From Saprospiraceae bacterium (GTDB lineage Bacteria; Bacteroidota; Bacteroidia; Chitinophagales; Saprospiraceae): a DNA stretch of 41,833 nt. The stretch is from contig JANTGI010000010.1 in assembly GCA_024762995.1 (NCBI GenBank), forward strand, positions 1 through 41,833, read 5' to 3'. Under the pieces are notes generated by a model that was not told the origin of the DNA, did not search any database, and saw only the letters and a program-made list of their open reading frames with translations. The position numbers and the translations under genes are program-made. Below, in pieces: positions 26,308 through 34,729 of the stretch. Position 1 is the first letter of the stretch. Each line of letters starts with the position of its first letter.

Positions 26308-27321
26308 TCACAGCCTTTCCAAAAACTGCATCACATCCACGCCATCCGCATAATCCATTAAGCCGGGGGTCTGTGTTTTTCCGAAAGGAACCAAAGGCAG
26401 GTTATCGGGAGCGGAAGTCGCCACGACACATTGTATTTCATTTTCTTTTTGCGCAAGCTCCTGATACAACTGGGTCAAATCACCATAATAACCATAGTGC
26501 AGGGTGCTTATCCGCGAAGACAAGGAGGCCGCTTCATGAAGAATAATACAACCGTTATTCATATAAAACTCCTTATTCATGATGTACAAGGTAAAGGCAT
26601 AATCAAAATTATTCTTGTACTTATCATTAAGAATAATTTCTTTGTACTTGTGCAACTCTTCCAGAAGTGGCTGAAAATCATAGGATTGCGGAACATATAT
26701 CTTTGAAACATTCCGGCAGCCTAATCCAAAATACGAAAATATATCTTGCCCTAAGGCATATAACTCTTCTCTAGATTCTTGACCGGTCAAAATGGCCACA
26801 GAATTTCGGTTGTGTCGAATAATATGCGGATACTGCCCAAAATAAGTCTCAAAATATCTCGCTGTATTGTCGCTGCCCGTAGCGATTACCGCATCAAAAT
26901 CTTCCAATTTTTCGACCAATCGAATATAGGTTTTCGTCTTAGGGTTGATTTGGGCCAAGACATCCACCATCCATTTCATCAACGCCGTATCCTTGTCAGA
27001 AAGCTTTACTTTAGCAATGTGTCCGGATAGAAATACCGCCAACAAATCATGGAACCCAACCAAAGGAATATTCCCGGCGACAATCAAACCGACCGCCCTA
27101 GGCCGGATATTTTCCAGGTCATAATGACGTACCCATTTCCGCAAGGCATCTTCCTGCAAAAACTCCTGTCGTATGGCTTCCACAGATGCGTATGAATTTC
27201 TTGGAACAAACCATCGGTTTTCCACAAAAGCCTGCTGTACCGCGCGGTCTAAGGATTCGGGATTACTATCCAACAACACTCCTAACCGGACTAATGCTTC
27301 GATTCTTTCTTCTAATTTCAT
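26308..27321 (-). CDS. Acyl-CoA reductase (LuxC family)
   Basis: A 337-residue protein from MKLEERIEALVRLGVLL. It matches the LuxC/acyl-CoA reductase branch of the aldehyde dehydrogenase superfamily: VGLIVAGNIPLVGFHDLLAVFLSG near 78, VIATGSDNTARYFETYF near 145, and the probable nucleophile in FGLGCRNVSKIYVP near 202. Such enzymes reduce fatty acyl-CoA to aldehyde with NADPH. It starts 23 bp after rluD on the same strand, so the two are likely co-transcribed. The open frame extends back into rluD, but the ATG at 27321 gives the conserved N-terminus. No lux genes are near; a role in lipid or aldehyde metabolism is inferred. Confidence 0.85.
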   Translation of the reverse strand: MKLEERIEALVRLGVLLDSNPESLDRAVQQAFVENRWFVPRNSYASVEAIRQEFLQEDALRKWVRHYDLENIRPRAVGLIVAGNIPLVGFHDLLAVFLSGHIAKVKLSDKDTALMKWMVDVLAQINPKTKTYIRLVEKLEDFDAVIATGSDNTARYFETYFGQYPHIIRHNRNSVAILTGQESREELYALGQDIFSYFGLGCRNVSKIYVPQSYDFQPLLEELHKYKEIILNDKYKNNFDYAFTLYIMNKEFYMNNGCIILHEAASLSSRISTLHYGYYGDLTQLYQELAQKENEIQCVVATSAPDNLPLVPFGKTQTPGLMDYADGVDVMQFLERL

Positions 27322-27343
27322 GGATTTAATTTCTTCCGTGTGG

Positions 27344-28393
27344 TTATTCTTCTCCCAGCACATCTTTACGATGAGACAAATAATGATCCCACTTATCTAA
27401 TACTTGCGCAAAATCATCCGGCAAATCCGAGTCAAAGTGCATGTGCTCTCCGGTCACGGGATGCTCAAACCCCAAAGTCTTGGCGTGCAAAGCTTGGCGC
27501 GACATCAGTTTAAAACAATTTTCAACAAACTGCTTGTATCGGGTAAACACCGTTCCTTTTCTAATCCTATCACCTCCATATTTGCTATCACTAAATAAGG
27601 GATGCCCCAAACTCTTCATGTGCACACGAATCTGGTGCGTGCGTCCTGTCTCCAACTGGCATTCTACCAAAGTGACATAATAAAAACGCTTGATAACCTT
27701 GTAATGCGTAACGGCCCACTTGCCCTGATACTCTTCTTCTACGACGATGCGCTCCGTTCTATTCTTCGGATTCCGCCCGATAAAACTTTCGATAGTGCCG
27801 GCGTCATCCTCTACATCTCCCCAAACCAACGCGTAATACTTTCGCTCGATACTATGATCCACAAATTGCTTGGACAGGTGAGTCATGGCCTGCTCCGTCT
27901 TGGCAATCACCAGCAAGCCCGAAGTTTGCTTGTCAATACGATGCACCAATCCCGGCCGATCCGCGTCATTGCCATATTTGACGGGTAATTCTTTATCTCT
28001 AAAATAACCGGCCAAGGCATTCACTAAGGTACCGCTCGGGTTGCCAATACCGGGATGAACCACCATACCCGCTTCTTTATTGACGACCATCACGTCTTCG
28101 TCTTCATAGATGATTTGGATGGGGATATCTTCCGGCGAGACGGTATAATCGGGATTTAGCGGTTTCATCAGTGCCATGACAATTTTATCATTTGGTCTGA
28201 CTTTGTAATTGACCGGCACGGTGGCATCATTGACGCTAATCAGGGCATCCCGGATGGCACGTTGGATCTTATTGCGAGAGATATTAGTTGTCCTTTCTTG
28301 GATAAACTTATCAATTCTAACGGGTGTCTGCTTTGGATCTACAATAAAAACCCTTTCGGAAATCCAATCGTGCGGCTGTTCATCTTTTTTCAT
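27344..28393 (-). CDS. rluD: Ribosomal large-subunit pseudouridine synthase, RluD-type
   Basis: A 349-residue RluA/RluD-family enzyme. An S4 RNA-binding domain lies near 24-75 (RIDKFIQERTTNISRNKIQRAI). The catalytic domain has VVNKEAGMVVHPG near 104 and the signature GLVHRIDKQTSGLLVIAKT near 150, with catalytic Asp in HRID, then RTHQIRVHMKSLGHPLFSD near 253. RluD-type enzymes modify helix 69 of 23S rRNA; the exact sites are inferred. Minus-strand boxes TAGCTTTG (28480-28473) and TAATTTTG (28488-28481) are candidate promoters. The acyl-CoA reductase gene follows at 23 bp. Confidence 0.92.
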   Translation of the reverse strand: MKKDEQPHDWISERVFIVDPKQTPVRIDKFIQERTTNISRNKIQRAIRDALISVNDATVPVNYKVRPNDKIVMALMKPLNPDYTVSPEDIPIQIIYEDEDVMVVNKEAGMVVHPGIGNPSGTLVNALAGYFRDKELPVKYGNDADRPGLVHRIDKQTSGLLVIAKTEQAMTHLSKQFVDHSIERKYYALVWGDVEDDAGTIESFIGRNPKNRTERIVVEEEYQGKWAVTHYKVIKRFYYVTLVECQLETGRTHQIRVHMKSLGHPLFSDSKYGGDRIRKGTVFTRYKQFVENCFKLMSRQALHAKTLGFEHPVTGEHMHFDSDLPDDFAQVLDKWDHYLSHRKDVLGEE

Positions 28394-28646
28394 TTCCTTC
28401 TATATAGGTGTAAAATTCGTTTTTTGGGGGACATTTTGGTCATTCCTTGCGGAAAAAGTGTCTTAACCAAAACAAAGCTACAAAATTACGGGATAAAATC
28501 TAATGTTTACGGTTATCTTTGATGATGAAATCAAGATGGAAAGTTGAATCCGCTCCAAAAAGTCATTTCTGATAACCGATAATGGTTTAATTACCAAAAA
28601 ACAACAAATAACGGCTCTCCTTCAATCACCTTTGGGACACAAACAG

Positions 28647-28778
28647 AATAAATGTACTTAGTTAGATGAGATTATTTTGGGATTAGACAAGGCGGGAAGA
28701 GCGATGGTAGCCCGGCTACCAGAGTGATGAGCAACGCAGAATAATCACAAAAGAAACCACATAAAAAGTACATTTATT
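28647..28778. repeat. MITE-like palindromic element (full copy)
   Basis: A 132-bp element bounded by perfect 13-bp inverted repeats AATAAATGTACTT (28647-28659) and AAGTACATTTATT (28766-28778). Inner arms GATTATTTT/AGAATAATC flank the central hairpin GGTAGCCCGGCTACC (28706-28720). A second copy begins identically at about 41758 and runs off the window end with no indels over 76 bases; a degraded copy lies near 38731-38790. No ORF. Apart from promoter-like boxes near 28473-28521, the gap 28394-28811 holds nothing else I can name. Confidence 0.8.
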
Positions 28779-28811
28779 TGGGGCGTGTTCCTTAACCATA
28801 AAAATAAATAA

Positions 28812-29147
28812 ATGAGTGACAAGACCTATTTTGACCCAAAAGATTTGAAAAAGTTTGGAGACATTACCGAATTTCAAGAAAAAATGGGACAAAAATTTTT
28901 TACTTGGTACAATGAAGTATTCAAAGAAGGAGCCTTGACGGTTCGCGAAAAAAATCTAATTGCCTTGGCCGTCGCCCATGTTGTCCAATGCCCCTATTGC
29001 ATTGATGCTTATACGACTGCCTCCATGCAAAGTGGGTGCGACGAAGAACAAATGATGGAAGCCGTTCACGTCGGTGCCGCCATCAAAGGTGGAGCAACGC
29101 TGGCTTTTAGCGTCCAAATGATGAATCATGTCAAAAAAATGAGCTGA
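28812..29147 (+). CDS. AhpD/carboxymuconolactone-decarboxylase-like protein, arsenosugar-associated type
   Basis: A 111-residue, all-helical CMD-family protein with the redox pair in VVQCPYCIDAYTTASMQSGCDEEQMMEAV near 57-85, the AhpD-type CxxC active site. The sequence type and position next to arsS match the arsenosugar-biosynthesis-associated peroxidase-like family, whose first cysteine is selenocysteine in some organisms; here both are Cys. It probably carries out a thiol-dependent peroxidase or reductase step. The palindromic element 29155-29336 separates it from arsS. It starts with MSDKTYFDPKDLKKFGDI at an A-rich, Shine-Dalgarno-free site. Confidence 0.85.
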   Translation: MSDKTYFDPKDLKKFGDITEFQEKMGQKFFTWYNEVFKEGALTVREKNLIALAVAHVVQCPYCIDAYTTASMQSGCDEEQMMEAVHVGAAIKGGATLAFSVQMMNHVKKMS

Positions 29148-29154
29148 TTTATTT

Positions 29155-29336
29155 GTAACTATTTAGGTACCCGCAGGTTTTTGCCATAAAATGCCCTTTT
29201 TGCGCCTGCCTGCCCCTGCAGGCCTGTTTTCGCCCATTTTTTCTCACGTAGTCTAGCTACGCATCAAAAAAATGGGCAGCAACATACACAAAAATGACTA
29301 TTTTCTGCCTAAAAACAGAGGCATCTAAACAGTTAC
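29155..29336. repeat. MITE-like element, GTAACTnTTTAG ends
   Basis: Inverted ends GTAACTATTTAGGTACCC (29155-29172) and GGCATCTAAACAGTTAC (29320-29336) enclose nested arms. GCCCATTTTTT (29232-29242) pairs with AAAAAATGGGC (29267-29277) around the core CGTAG-TCTAG-CTACG (29247-29261). A reversed copy of the GC-rich unit seen at 239-326 lies near 29209-29229. The element fills most of the gap between the AhpD-like gene and arsS (29148-29441). No transposase is present. Confidence 0.75.
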
Positions 29337-29441
29337 TTTTTTTAGGAGTTTATGCTTATTCAAGCACTACTTTAAACAAGTGAATGGATAGTCTTCCTAA
29401 ACAGTCATCATAATCAATATTAAAACCATTCAACCATAAAC

Positions 29442-30506
29442 ATGGGTATAAAACAACGTTCCAAATCACTGCTTTCGCAAAAATCCGAACTGGCCGATCC
29501 GCAGTTTCAGTTACAAGTCATCAATGGGCAGGACTCCAAAAAGGACTTTACTAAATTTGAAGACAACTTGGCCCAATCAGGTCATTATCCACTGACTGTC
29601 AGCAAGTTAGAAATATTCCAGATAAACCTTGGCAAAATGTGTAACCAATCCTGCGCCCATTGCCATGTGGATGCCGGACCGGATCGCAAAGAGATTATGA
29701 CGCGGGAGAACTTGGAGATTTGTTTAGATATTTTGCGCAAGCATCCCCAAATACATACCGTCGATTTAACGGGGGGTGCGCCGGAGATGAACCCTCACTT
29801 TTCATGGTTTGTGGAAAGCTGTGCCGAAATGGGCAAAAAAATAATGGTGCGTAGTAATTTGACCATCATTGTCTCTAATCCCAAATATCATTACTTACCG
29901 GAATTCTTTGCCAAACACCGGGTAGAAGTCATTTCGTCCTTGCCTTTTTATAGTGCCAAACGCACGGACAAACAGCGGGGCGAAGGTGTCTTTGAAGATT
30001 CTATCAGAGCCATTGAGTTACTCAACAACCAAGGCTATGGACAAAAAGATAGCGGGTTGATGCTCCACTTAGTCTATAATCCATCCGGAGCTTTTTTGCC
30101 GGGCAATCAATTATCTCTGGAAGCCGAATTTAAGCGCCAATTGGCCAGAAGGCACGACATTGTTTTTAATAACTTGCTGGCCATTACGAATCTTCCGATT
30201 AATCGTTTTTTGGACTATTTGGTGGCTAATGATAATTATGAATTTTATATGGAGCAACTACTTGATGCCTACAATCCCGCCACCATAGATGGGCTTATGT
30301 GCCGCAACACCATTTCGGTCAGTTGGGATGGATTTTTATACGATTGTGACTTTAATCAAATGCTGGACCTTAAAACAGCCTGCACATCTCAACATATCCG
30401 CGATTTTGACGTAAGGTCACTGGAAGAGCGAGCCGTTGTACTTGGCCAGCATTGTTATGGATGTACGGCGGGAGCAGGCTCCAGTTGTGGAGGAACCATT
30501 ACTTGA
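29442..30506 (+). CDS. arsS: Arsenosugar biosynthesis radical SAM protein ArsS
   Basis: A 354-residue radical SAM enzyme. The 4Fe-4S cysteines are CNQSCAHC near 66-73, followed by DLTGGAPEMNPHF near 110. A C-terminal cysteine-rich region (LYDCDFNQ and HCYGCTAGAGSSCGG near 340) is typical of the ArsS family, called a (seleno)protein because some members carry selenocysteine; here all are Cys. By family, ArsS joins the 5'-deoxyadenosyl group to dimethylarsinite on the way to arsenosugars. The arsenite methyltransferase expected in that pathway is not in this window. The AhpD-like gene precedes it. Confidence 0.9.
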   Translation: MGIKQRSKSLLSQKSELADPQFQLQVINGQDSKKDFTKFEDNLAQSGHYPLTVSKLEIFQINLGKMCNQSCAHCHVDAGPDRKEIMTRENLEICLDILRKHPQIHTVDLTGGAPEMNPHFSWFVESCAEMGKKIMVRSNLTIIVSNPKYHYLPEFFAKHRVEVISSLPFYSAKRTDKQRGEGVFEDSIRAIELLNNQGYGQKDSGLMLHLVYNPSGAFLPGNQLSLEAEFKRQLARRHDIVFNNLLAITNLPINRFLDYLVANDNYEFYMEQLLDAYNPATIDGLMCRNTISVSWDGFLYDCDFNQMLDLKTACTSQHIRDFDVRSLEERAVVLGQHCYGCTAGAGSSCGGTIT

Positions 30507-30550
30507 GCGCTATGTGACACCTATTACAGATACCCGAAAGCCGAAAACCT

Positions 30551-30558
30551 TACCTTTG
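30551..30558 (+). promoter_or_regulatory. -7 promoter element of the double-thioredoxin gene
   Basis: TACCTTTG fits TAnnTTTG and lies about 95 bases before the ATG at 30654, downstream of arsS. No -33 TTG is obvious, so support is moderate. Confidence 0.4.
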
Positions 30559-30653
30559 CGGACGATATACAAAACAGAGTGAGATTTTAGACCATTCTGC
30601 CAATAAACATTATAACCGGAGACAATTTGTTTGTTTCCCAAAACCATAAAAAA

Positions 30654-31292
30654 ATGGCATTATTCGATGAGAAAATCACCCAGCAATTAACAGAGTTAAT
30701 TGGTGATTTACCAAAAAAATTAATCATCCAATATTTTAGACAAAAAGATTGTGCTTCTTGTGATGATACACAAGCCTTTGTCTCAGAAATAGCAGAGATG
30801 AATCCTAATATCTCCGTAGTAGTCAATGACTTAGATGAGTCGCCGGAGACTTTTCAGAAATTTGACATTGAGCGGACTCCGGCCATTGCCATGGTTGCGG
30901 AAGATGGAACGGATTACGGTATTCGTTTCTTTGGGATTCCTGCCGGCTATGAAATCAATTCCTTTGTCGCTTCTATCAGAGAAGTAGGCGGGATGGATGA
31001 GCCGTTACCCGAAGACATCCTAAAGCGCATCAAAGCCATTGACAAGGATGTCCACATCAAAGTATTTGTGACACCGACCTGTCCTTATTGTCCGGGTCCC
31101 GTTATTTTGGGTCACAAATTAGCCTTATTGAACAAGCACATCAAAGCAGATATGGTGGAAGCAACTACCTTTCCGGAGCTTTCGCAAAAATATGCTGTGC
31201 GGGGAGTACCCAAGATTGTCATCAATGAAACCAACGAATTTGTTGGTTCTCAGCCCATTGCGAAATTCTTGGAAGTCATTGAAAGTTTATAA
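30654..31292 (+). CDS. Double thioredoxin/glutaredoxin-fold protein (PDO-like)
   Basis: A 212-residue protein with two consecutive thioredoxin folds. The first carries CASC near 33 (FRQKDCASCDDTQAF), the second CPYC near 142 (FVTPTCPYCPGPVILGHK), followed by VRGVPKIVINE with the cis-proline. This matches glutaredoxin-like/protein disulfide oxidoreductase (PDO) proteins that pass electrons between dithiols. No signal peptide, so it is cytoplasmic. The ATG at 30654 is used; a longer reading from 30627 adds nine residues. Its neighbours are arsS upstream and a redoxin gene converging on it. Confidence 0.85.
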   Translation: MALFDEKITQQLTELIGDLPKKLIIQYFRQKDCASCDDTQAFVSEIAEMNPNISVVVNDLDESPETFQKFDIERTPAIAMVAEDGTDYGIRFFGIPAGYEINSFVASIREVGGMDEPLPEDILKRIKAIDKDVHIKVFVTPTCPYCPGPVILGHKLALLNKHIKADMVEATTFPELSQKYAVRGVPKIVINETNEFVGSQPIAKFLEVIESL

Positions 31293-31320
31293 ACGCCCTA
31301 TTGGGTAGATTTCGGTATTC

Positions 31321-31352
31321 CGGTTGGGATGTACGGTCGTGCATCCCAACCG
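31321..31352. terminator. Bidirectional terminator-like hairpin
   Basis: CGGTTGGGATG (31321-31331) and CATCCCAACCG (31342-31352) form a perfect 11-bp stem with a 10-base loop, between the convergent double-thioredoxin and redoxin genes. ATTATTTTTT follows on the plus side after a few bases. Confidence 0.75.
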
Positions 31353-31361
31353 AAGTCCGGA

Positions 31362-31919
31362 TTATTTTTTCCATTTAATATTACAGCCCATACTCGGCCA
31401 TTGATCGGCAGGTGCCTTTTTGTGCTGCAACAAAGCATCCAAGGCTTCTCTTAAATCTTTTCCGGTAACGGGATGACCATTGCCGGGTGTAGCATTGTCC
31501 ATTCGCCCGCGATAATACAATCGGACATCCCCGTCAAATACATAAAAATCAGGCGTGCAAGCCGCATCATAGGCTTTCGCAATGTCTTGTGACTCATCAT
31601 AAAGATAGGGAAAAGTAAAGCCTTCTTTTTGCGCAAGCGCTTTCATCAAATCCGACGAATCTTGCGGATAATTTTCGACATCATTGGCACTAATCGCCAC
31701 AAAACCAATACCTTTTTCTTGATATTCTTTGGCGAGCTTTAACAGCTCGGGTAAGACCAAAATGACATAAGGACAGTGATTACAAATAAACATCACCACG
31801 GTACCCGAAGGTCGGACGACATCATTCAAAGACACCATCTTCCCCGAAATCGTATCCGGTAAGGAAAAATCAGGTGCCGGAGTGCCTAAAGGCAGCATAT
31901 TGGACAAAGTTTCTGACAT
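31362..31919 (-). CDS. Redoxin/thioredoxin-family protein (AhpC/TSA-like)
   Basis: A 185-residue thioredoxin-fold protein of the peroxiredoxin/redoxin type. It opens LPLGTPAPDFSLPDTISGK and has the active-site region FICNHCPYVI near 45 (CxxC). GIGFVAISANDVENYPQDS and the cis-proline in CTPDFYVFD follow. No signal peptide. It likely acts as a cytoplasmic thiol reductase or peroxidase; the CNHC pair makes a reductase as likely as a classic peroxiredoxin. A MITE-like element (31933-32007) begins 14 bp upstream of the start, so its promoter may lie in or beyond that element. Confidence 0.88.
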   Translation of the reverse strand: MSETLSNMLPLGTPAPDFSLPDTISGKMVSLNDVVRPSGTVVMFICNHCPYVILVLPELLKLAKEYQEKGIGFVAISANDVENYPQDSSDLMKALAQKEGFTFPYLYDESQDIAKAYDAACTPDFYVFDGDVRLYYRGRMDNATPGNGHPVTGKDLREALDALLQHKKAPADQWPSMGCNIKWKK

Positions 31920-31932
31920 GTTTTTTTATTTT

Positions 31933-32007
31933 GTAACAGTTTAGGTAAGTGGACAAAAACAAATTCGGCATTTTATGATCAAAATTTGCGAATACCTGAA
32001 TAGTTAC
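31933..32007. repeat. Short MITE-like element upstream of the redoxin gene
   Basis: GTAACAGTTTAGGTA (31933-31947) and TACCTGAATAGTTAC (31993-32007) are near-perfect inverted ends of the same family as 29155-29336. The centre holds a smaller palindrome ATTTTATGATCAAAAT. It may carry regulatory sequence for the redoxin gene. Confidence 0.7.
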
Positions 32008-32146
32008 GACTACATGATACTCCATTTTGATTAGAATTAGCACCAAGATTTCTATGCTAACGCATGAGTACGTCCACCTACTTACAACCTACTTCAAAAC
32101 AATATTGTTTTTAAAACTTTGGCTTTTTTCGGCAGAGATGCTCCGG

Positions 32147-34636
32147 CTACTGCCCCAAAAACAAGGCATTGGCGACCAGCAGCTTCCCTTCTTCCCAAAA
32201 ACCCCGAAAGAGGGGATCTGCCACCAAATATATCACATGTCCATCCCCTAGCCGGCGTTGCCCAAACAGCATATTCTCCCCAAAATGGGATAAAAATCGT
32301 TGCCCGAAAAAGCCCACCACCTTGGGATTGCCGGAGGTGTATCCGACATTCATCCCGGTGGTCATCAAGAAAAAGGACAAATCATCATTCTTCATAAAAT
32401 AGCTACGCTTACCATATCCATAAGCCAACGGATGGGTGTTGTCTAAAAGCACTTCGACCAGACCACCGGGCACAGAGGAAGAAATATTTGCCCGGAGTCG
32501 CTCGGACATCAATAGGGACTTGGTCGAAATAACCGCCGACGCGTGTTCCGTGCTCCGAATCAAATTAAAGTCATCATCATCTATAGCCAAACATGCCTGC
32601 CCCATCAAAATAAGCTTCCCTCCCTTTTTAACCCAGCCCTTAATAAGGTTTTTTGTCCCATATTTTTGAAAGTGATAATCCCCGTCGGCCAATACAATCG
32701 TATTAAAATCCCAAATACGACCACCTTCCAATTGCTCCATAGACAGTGCCACAAAAGGAAGCTCCAAATCAACATCCATAAAATGCCACATCTCACCGTA
32801 TTGATAAGCATTCACGCCTTTGCCATAAACCATTGCCACTTTGGGTGTCTTGATTAGTTTCATAGACCAAGAGCCTAAGTCCGGCCCATTATCGGAATAT
32901 CCCGTCTTCATAGCGTCTATAGACACCAGGTGATCCTTGGCAGCTTGACGCAAAATGGCTTCTAACTTATTGATTTTAAAACGATTATCAGCTTCCGCAA
33001 TCATTAGACTGCCCCGTCTATAAGTTTTACCATGAAATGAAAAAGGCTTTGTGGCCCGTCGCACTCTCACTCCTTCTTGAAGCAATCGCACCAAAAAGGC
33101 AGCACTATTGACACCTTGCCACGGGGCCACCCAAGCGTAATGCCCTTGGCCGTTTATCCCAAAAGTAGGGACTATTTTTGCGAAAGCAGTTAACCCCGGA
33201 ATCCCTTCCTTGACGGCATAGGCTTCCAATCCATAGGCATAAGGTAGAGACCAAGCCGTCACATCATAAGTCAAAGAATCTTCCAAGTAAGAATTGGGCT
33301 CCAACAAAACACTCGCTAATACCCCCATCGGTTGCTTAGCCGGAATCACTAAGTCATCTTTTCCAATATCAAACATCGTCTCTTCTCGAAATTGATAACT
33401 GTAAGCTTTAAGATTTTTGGACTTCTTTACAGAAAAATATTTGATTCGATGCCGGTCGAGCAATTCGACAAATTGACGTAGCCGATAGGGATTATCGCCC
33501 CTTTTGATGACAAATGCCTGATAACCACTAAGACTCTTTTTTTGGCTATTCTCAAAATAAGTCTGAAAAGCTTTGACTAACTCCTGACGACTTTGGGCGG
33601 CAGTCCGTATCGTCGAGATGGAAGCGACCACAAAATGATCTATCCGCTCACGTATGGTCAAAGTATCTCCAATATCTAACTGTATGGCTCTTCCTGCGAC
33701 CCCATGACCGGCCTGTTCATAAGTCATACCTATCGCTCCATTAAACAACGGATAAGTATCACCATATCCCGGATAAAACAAGTCAAAAGTCTCTTTGGTA
33801 AAATACAACCAACCCCGCTCGTCAAAGGCATGGGCATTAGCCAAACCTATTTTTTTCTGAAATTCACTCTGAAAAACAGACAAATATTCATGAAAGGGAT
33901 GGGCCGCCGGAGCAAAATAAAAACTATTGTTTGGATATTGTTCGTGCATATCCGGGACGACATGGGGCATCCACGATTGATAAGTCTCCAACAATGCTTT
34001 TGTCTCCTTCTGAGTCGCCCACGCCCAATCTCGATTCAAATCAAAATAATAATGATTGGACCGACCCGTTGGCCATGGCTCCCTGTGCTCTCGACTTTGC
34101 GAATTAGGCATCAACACTTGGTGCGCGACGCTCCTATTCCAATTGACATATCGATCAAAGCCATCAGGATTGGCGCAAGGATTGAGAATCACCACCACAT
34201 CTTCTAACCAAGGAGCCTTGGTCGTCGCCAACTCAAAAAGTACTTCCATGGCACTTTCCGTCGCTGCGGCTTCATTACCATGCACGCCAAAATTAACCCA
34301 AACAATGGCCTTATCCAGTTTTTTATCTGTTTTTCCTGCGAGCAATCCGGTCTTTTTGAGATTATTCAACCGAATCTGCTCCAACTGACTCATATTTTTT
34401 TCGGAAGAAATAATGGCGATACCGAGTTGTCTTTTTTCGGTAGAAAACCCATAAGGGCGATACTCCACACGCGGGCTCCGACGGGCAATCTGCTCAAAAT
34501 AATTGACAACCAAGTGATAAGGCGTAAATTCCTTCCCGTAATCGGTCACCAAAAAGTCATCAGGAGACTCTATATCCGCTTGCGCAAAAACGAGTCCTGA
34601 TGCAAAAATAAAAAAGGCAGTTAGTATGTTTTGCAT
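32147..34636 (-). CDS. Secreted M14-family zinc carboxypeptidase
   Basis: An 829-residue protein with a signal peptide (MQNILTAFFIFASGLVFAQ). The catalytic domain shows IVWVNFGVHGNEAAATE near 117 (HxxE zinc ligands), NPCANPDGFDRYVNWNR near 152 and HVVPDMHEQ near 215 (third zinc ligand). The C-terminal half is long and lacks obvious motifs except a GATase-like beta-rich part (GGRIWDFNTIVLADGDYHFQKYG), common in this Bacteroidota subgroup. No T9SS tail. It probably trims peptides in the periplasm. It is monocistronic, separated from metF by a hairpin at 34692-34729. The gap 32008-32146 holds only a 16-bp palindrome AAAACAATATTGTTTT (32096-32111). Confidence 0.9.
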   Translation of the reverse strand: MQNILTAFFIFASGLVFAQADIESPDDFLVTDYGKEFTPYHLVVNYFEQIARRSPRVEYRPYGFSTEKRQLGIAIISSEKNMSQLEQIRLNNLKKTGLLAGKTDKKLDKAIVWVNFGVHGNEAAATESAMEVLFELATTKAPWLEDVVVILNPCANPDGFDRYVNWNRSVAHQVLMPNSQSREHREPWPTGRSNHYYFDLNRDWAWATQKETKALLETYQSWMPHVVPDMHEQYPNNSFYFAPAAHPFHEYLSVFQSEFQKKIGLANAHAFDERGWLYFTKETFDLFYPGYGDTYPLFNGAIGMTYEQAGHGVAGRAIQLDIGDTLTIRERIDHFVVASISTIRTAAQSRQELVKAFQTYFENSQKKSLSGYQAFVIKRGDNPYRLRQFVELLDRHRIKYFSVKKSKNLKAYSYQFREETMFDIGKDDLVIPAKQPMGVLASVLLEPNSYLEDSLTYDVTAWSLPYAYGLEAYAVKEGIPGLTAFAKIVPTFGINGQGHYAWVAPWQGVNSAAFLVRLLQEGVRVRRATKPFSFHGKTYRRGSLMIAEADNRFKINKLEAILRQAAKDHLVSIDAMKTGYSDNGPDLGSWSMKLIKTPKVAMVYGKGVNAYQYGEMWHFMDVDLELPFVALSMEQLEGGRIWDFNTIVLADGDYHFQKYGTKNLIKGWVKKGGKLILMGQACLAIDDDDFNLIRSTEHASAVISTKSLLMSERLRANISSSVPGGLVEVLLDNTHPLAYGYGKRSYFMKNDDLSFFLMTTGMNVGYTSGNPKVVGFFGQRFLSHFGENMLFGQRRLGDGHVIYLVADPLFRGFWEEGKLLVANALFLGQ

Positions 34637-34691
34637 AAAAAATGGGCTTTGGGTTAGGTAGTAATTGAATGCTGCTCAGACCAAACCTTTG

Positions 34692-34729
34692 AACCCGAGT
34701 TCGACGAAATCTTTAATCGAGCTCAGGTT
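34692..34729 (-). terminator. Hairpin after metF
   Basis: AACCCGAGTTCGA (34692-34704) pairs with TCGAGCTCAGGTT (34717-34729), with 12 of 13 pairs including one wobble. It lies immediately after the metF stop on the minus strand. No T run follows leftward, so it could be a processed or imperfect terminator. Confidence 0.45.

Noticed and set aside
26308-27321. Bioluminescence (lux) system suggested by the LuxC-type reductase
   Set aside because: No luxA, luxB, luxD or luxE homologue is nearby. LuxC-like reductases are common in Bacteroidota without light production.
25668-30506. Selenocysteine (in-frame TGA) in the GDCCVxC protein, AhpD-like protein or ArsS
   Set aside because: All motif positions are encoded by TGC/TGT, and the TGA codons seen are ordinary stops at the ends.
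28812-31919. Complete arsenosugar operon
   Set aside because: Only ArsS and the AhpD-like partner are present. No arsenite methyltransferase, glycosyltransferase or nucleoside phosphorylase was found, so a full pathway is not claimed.
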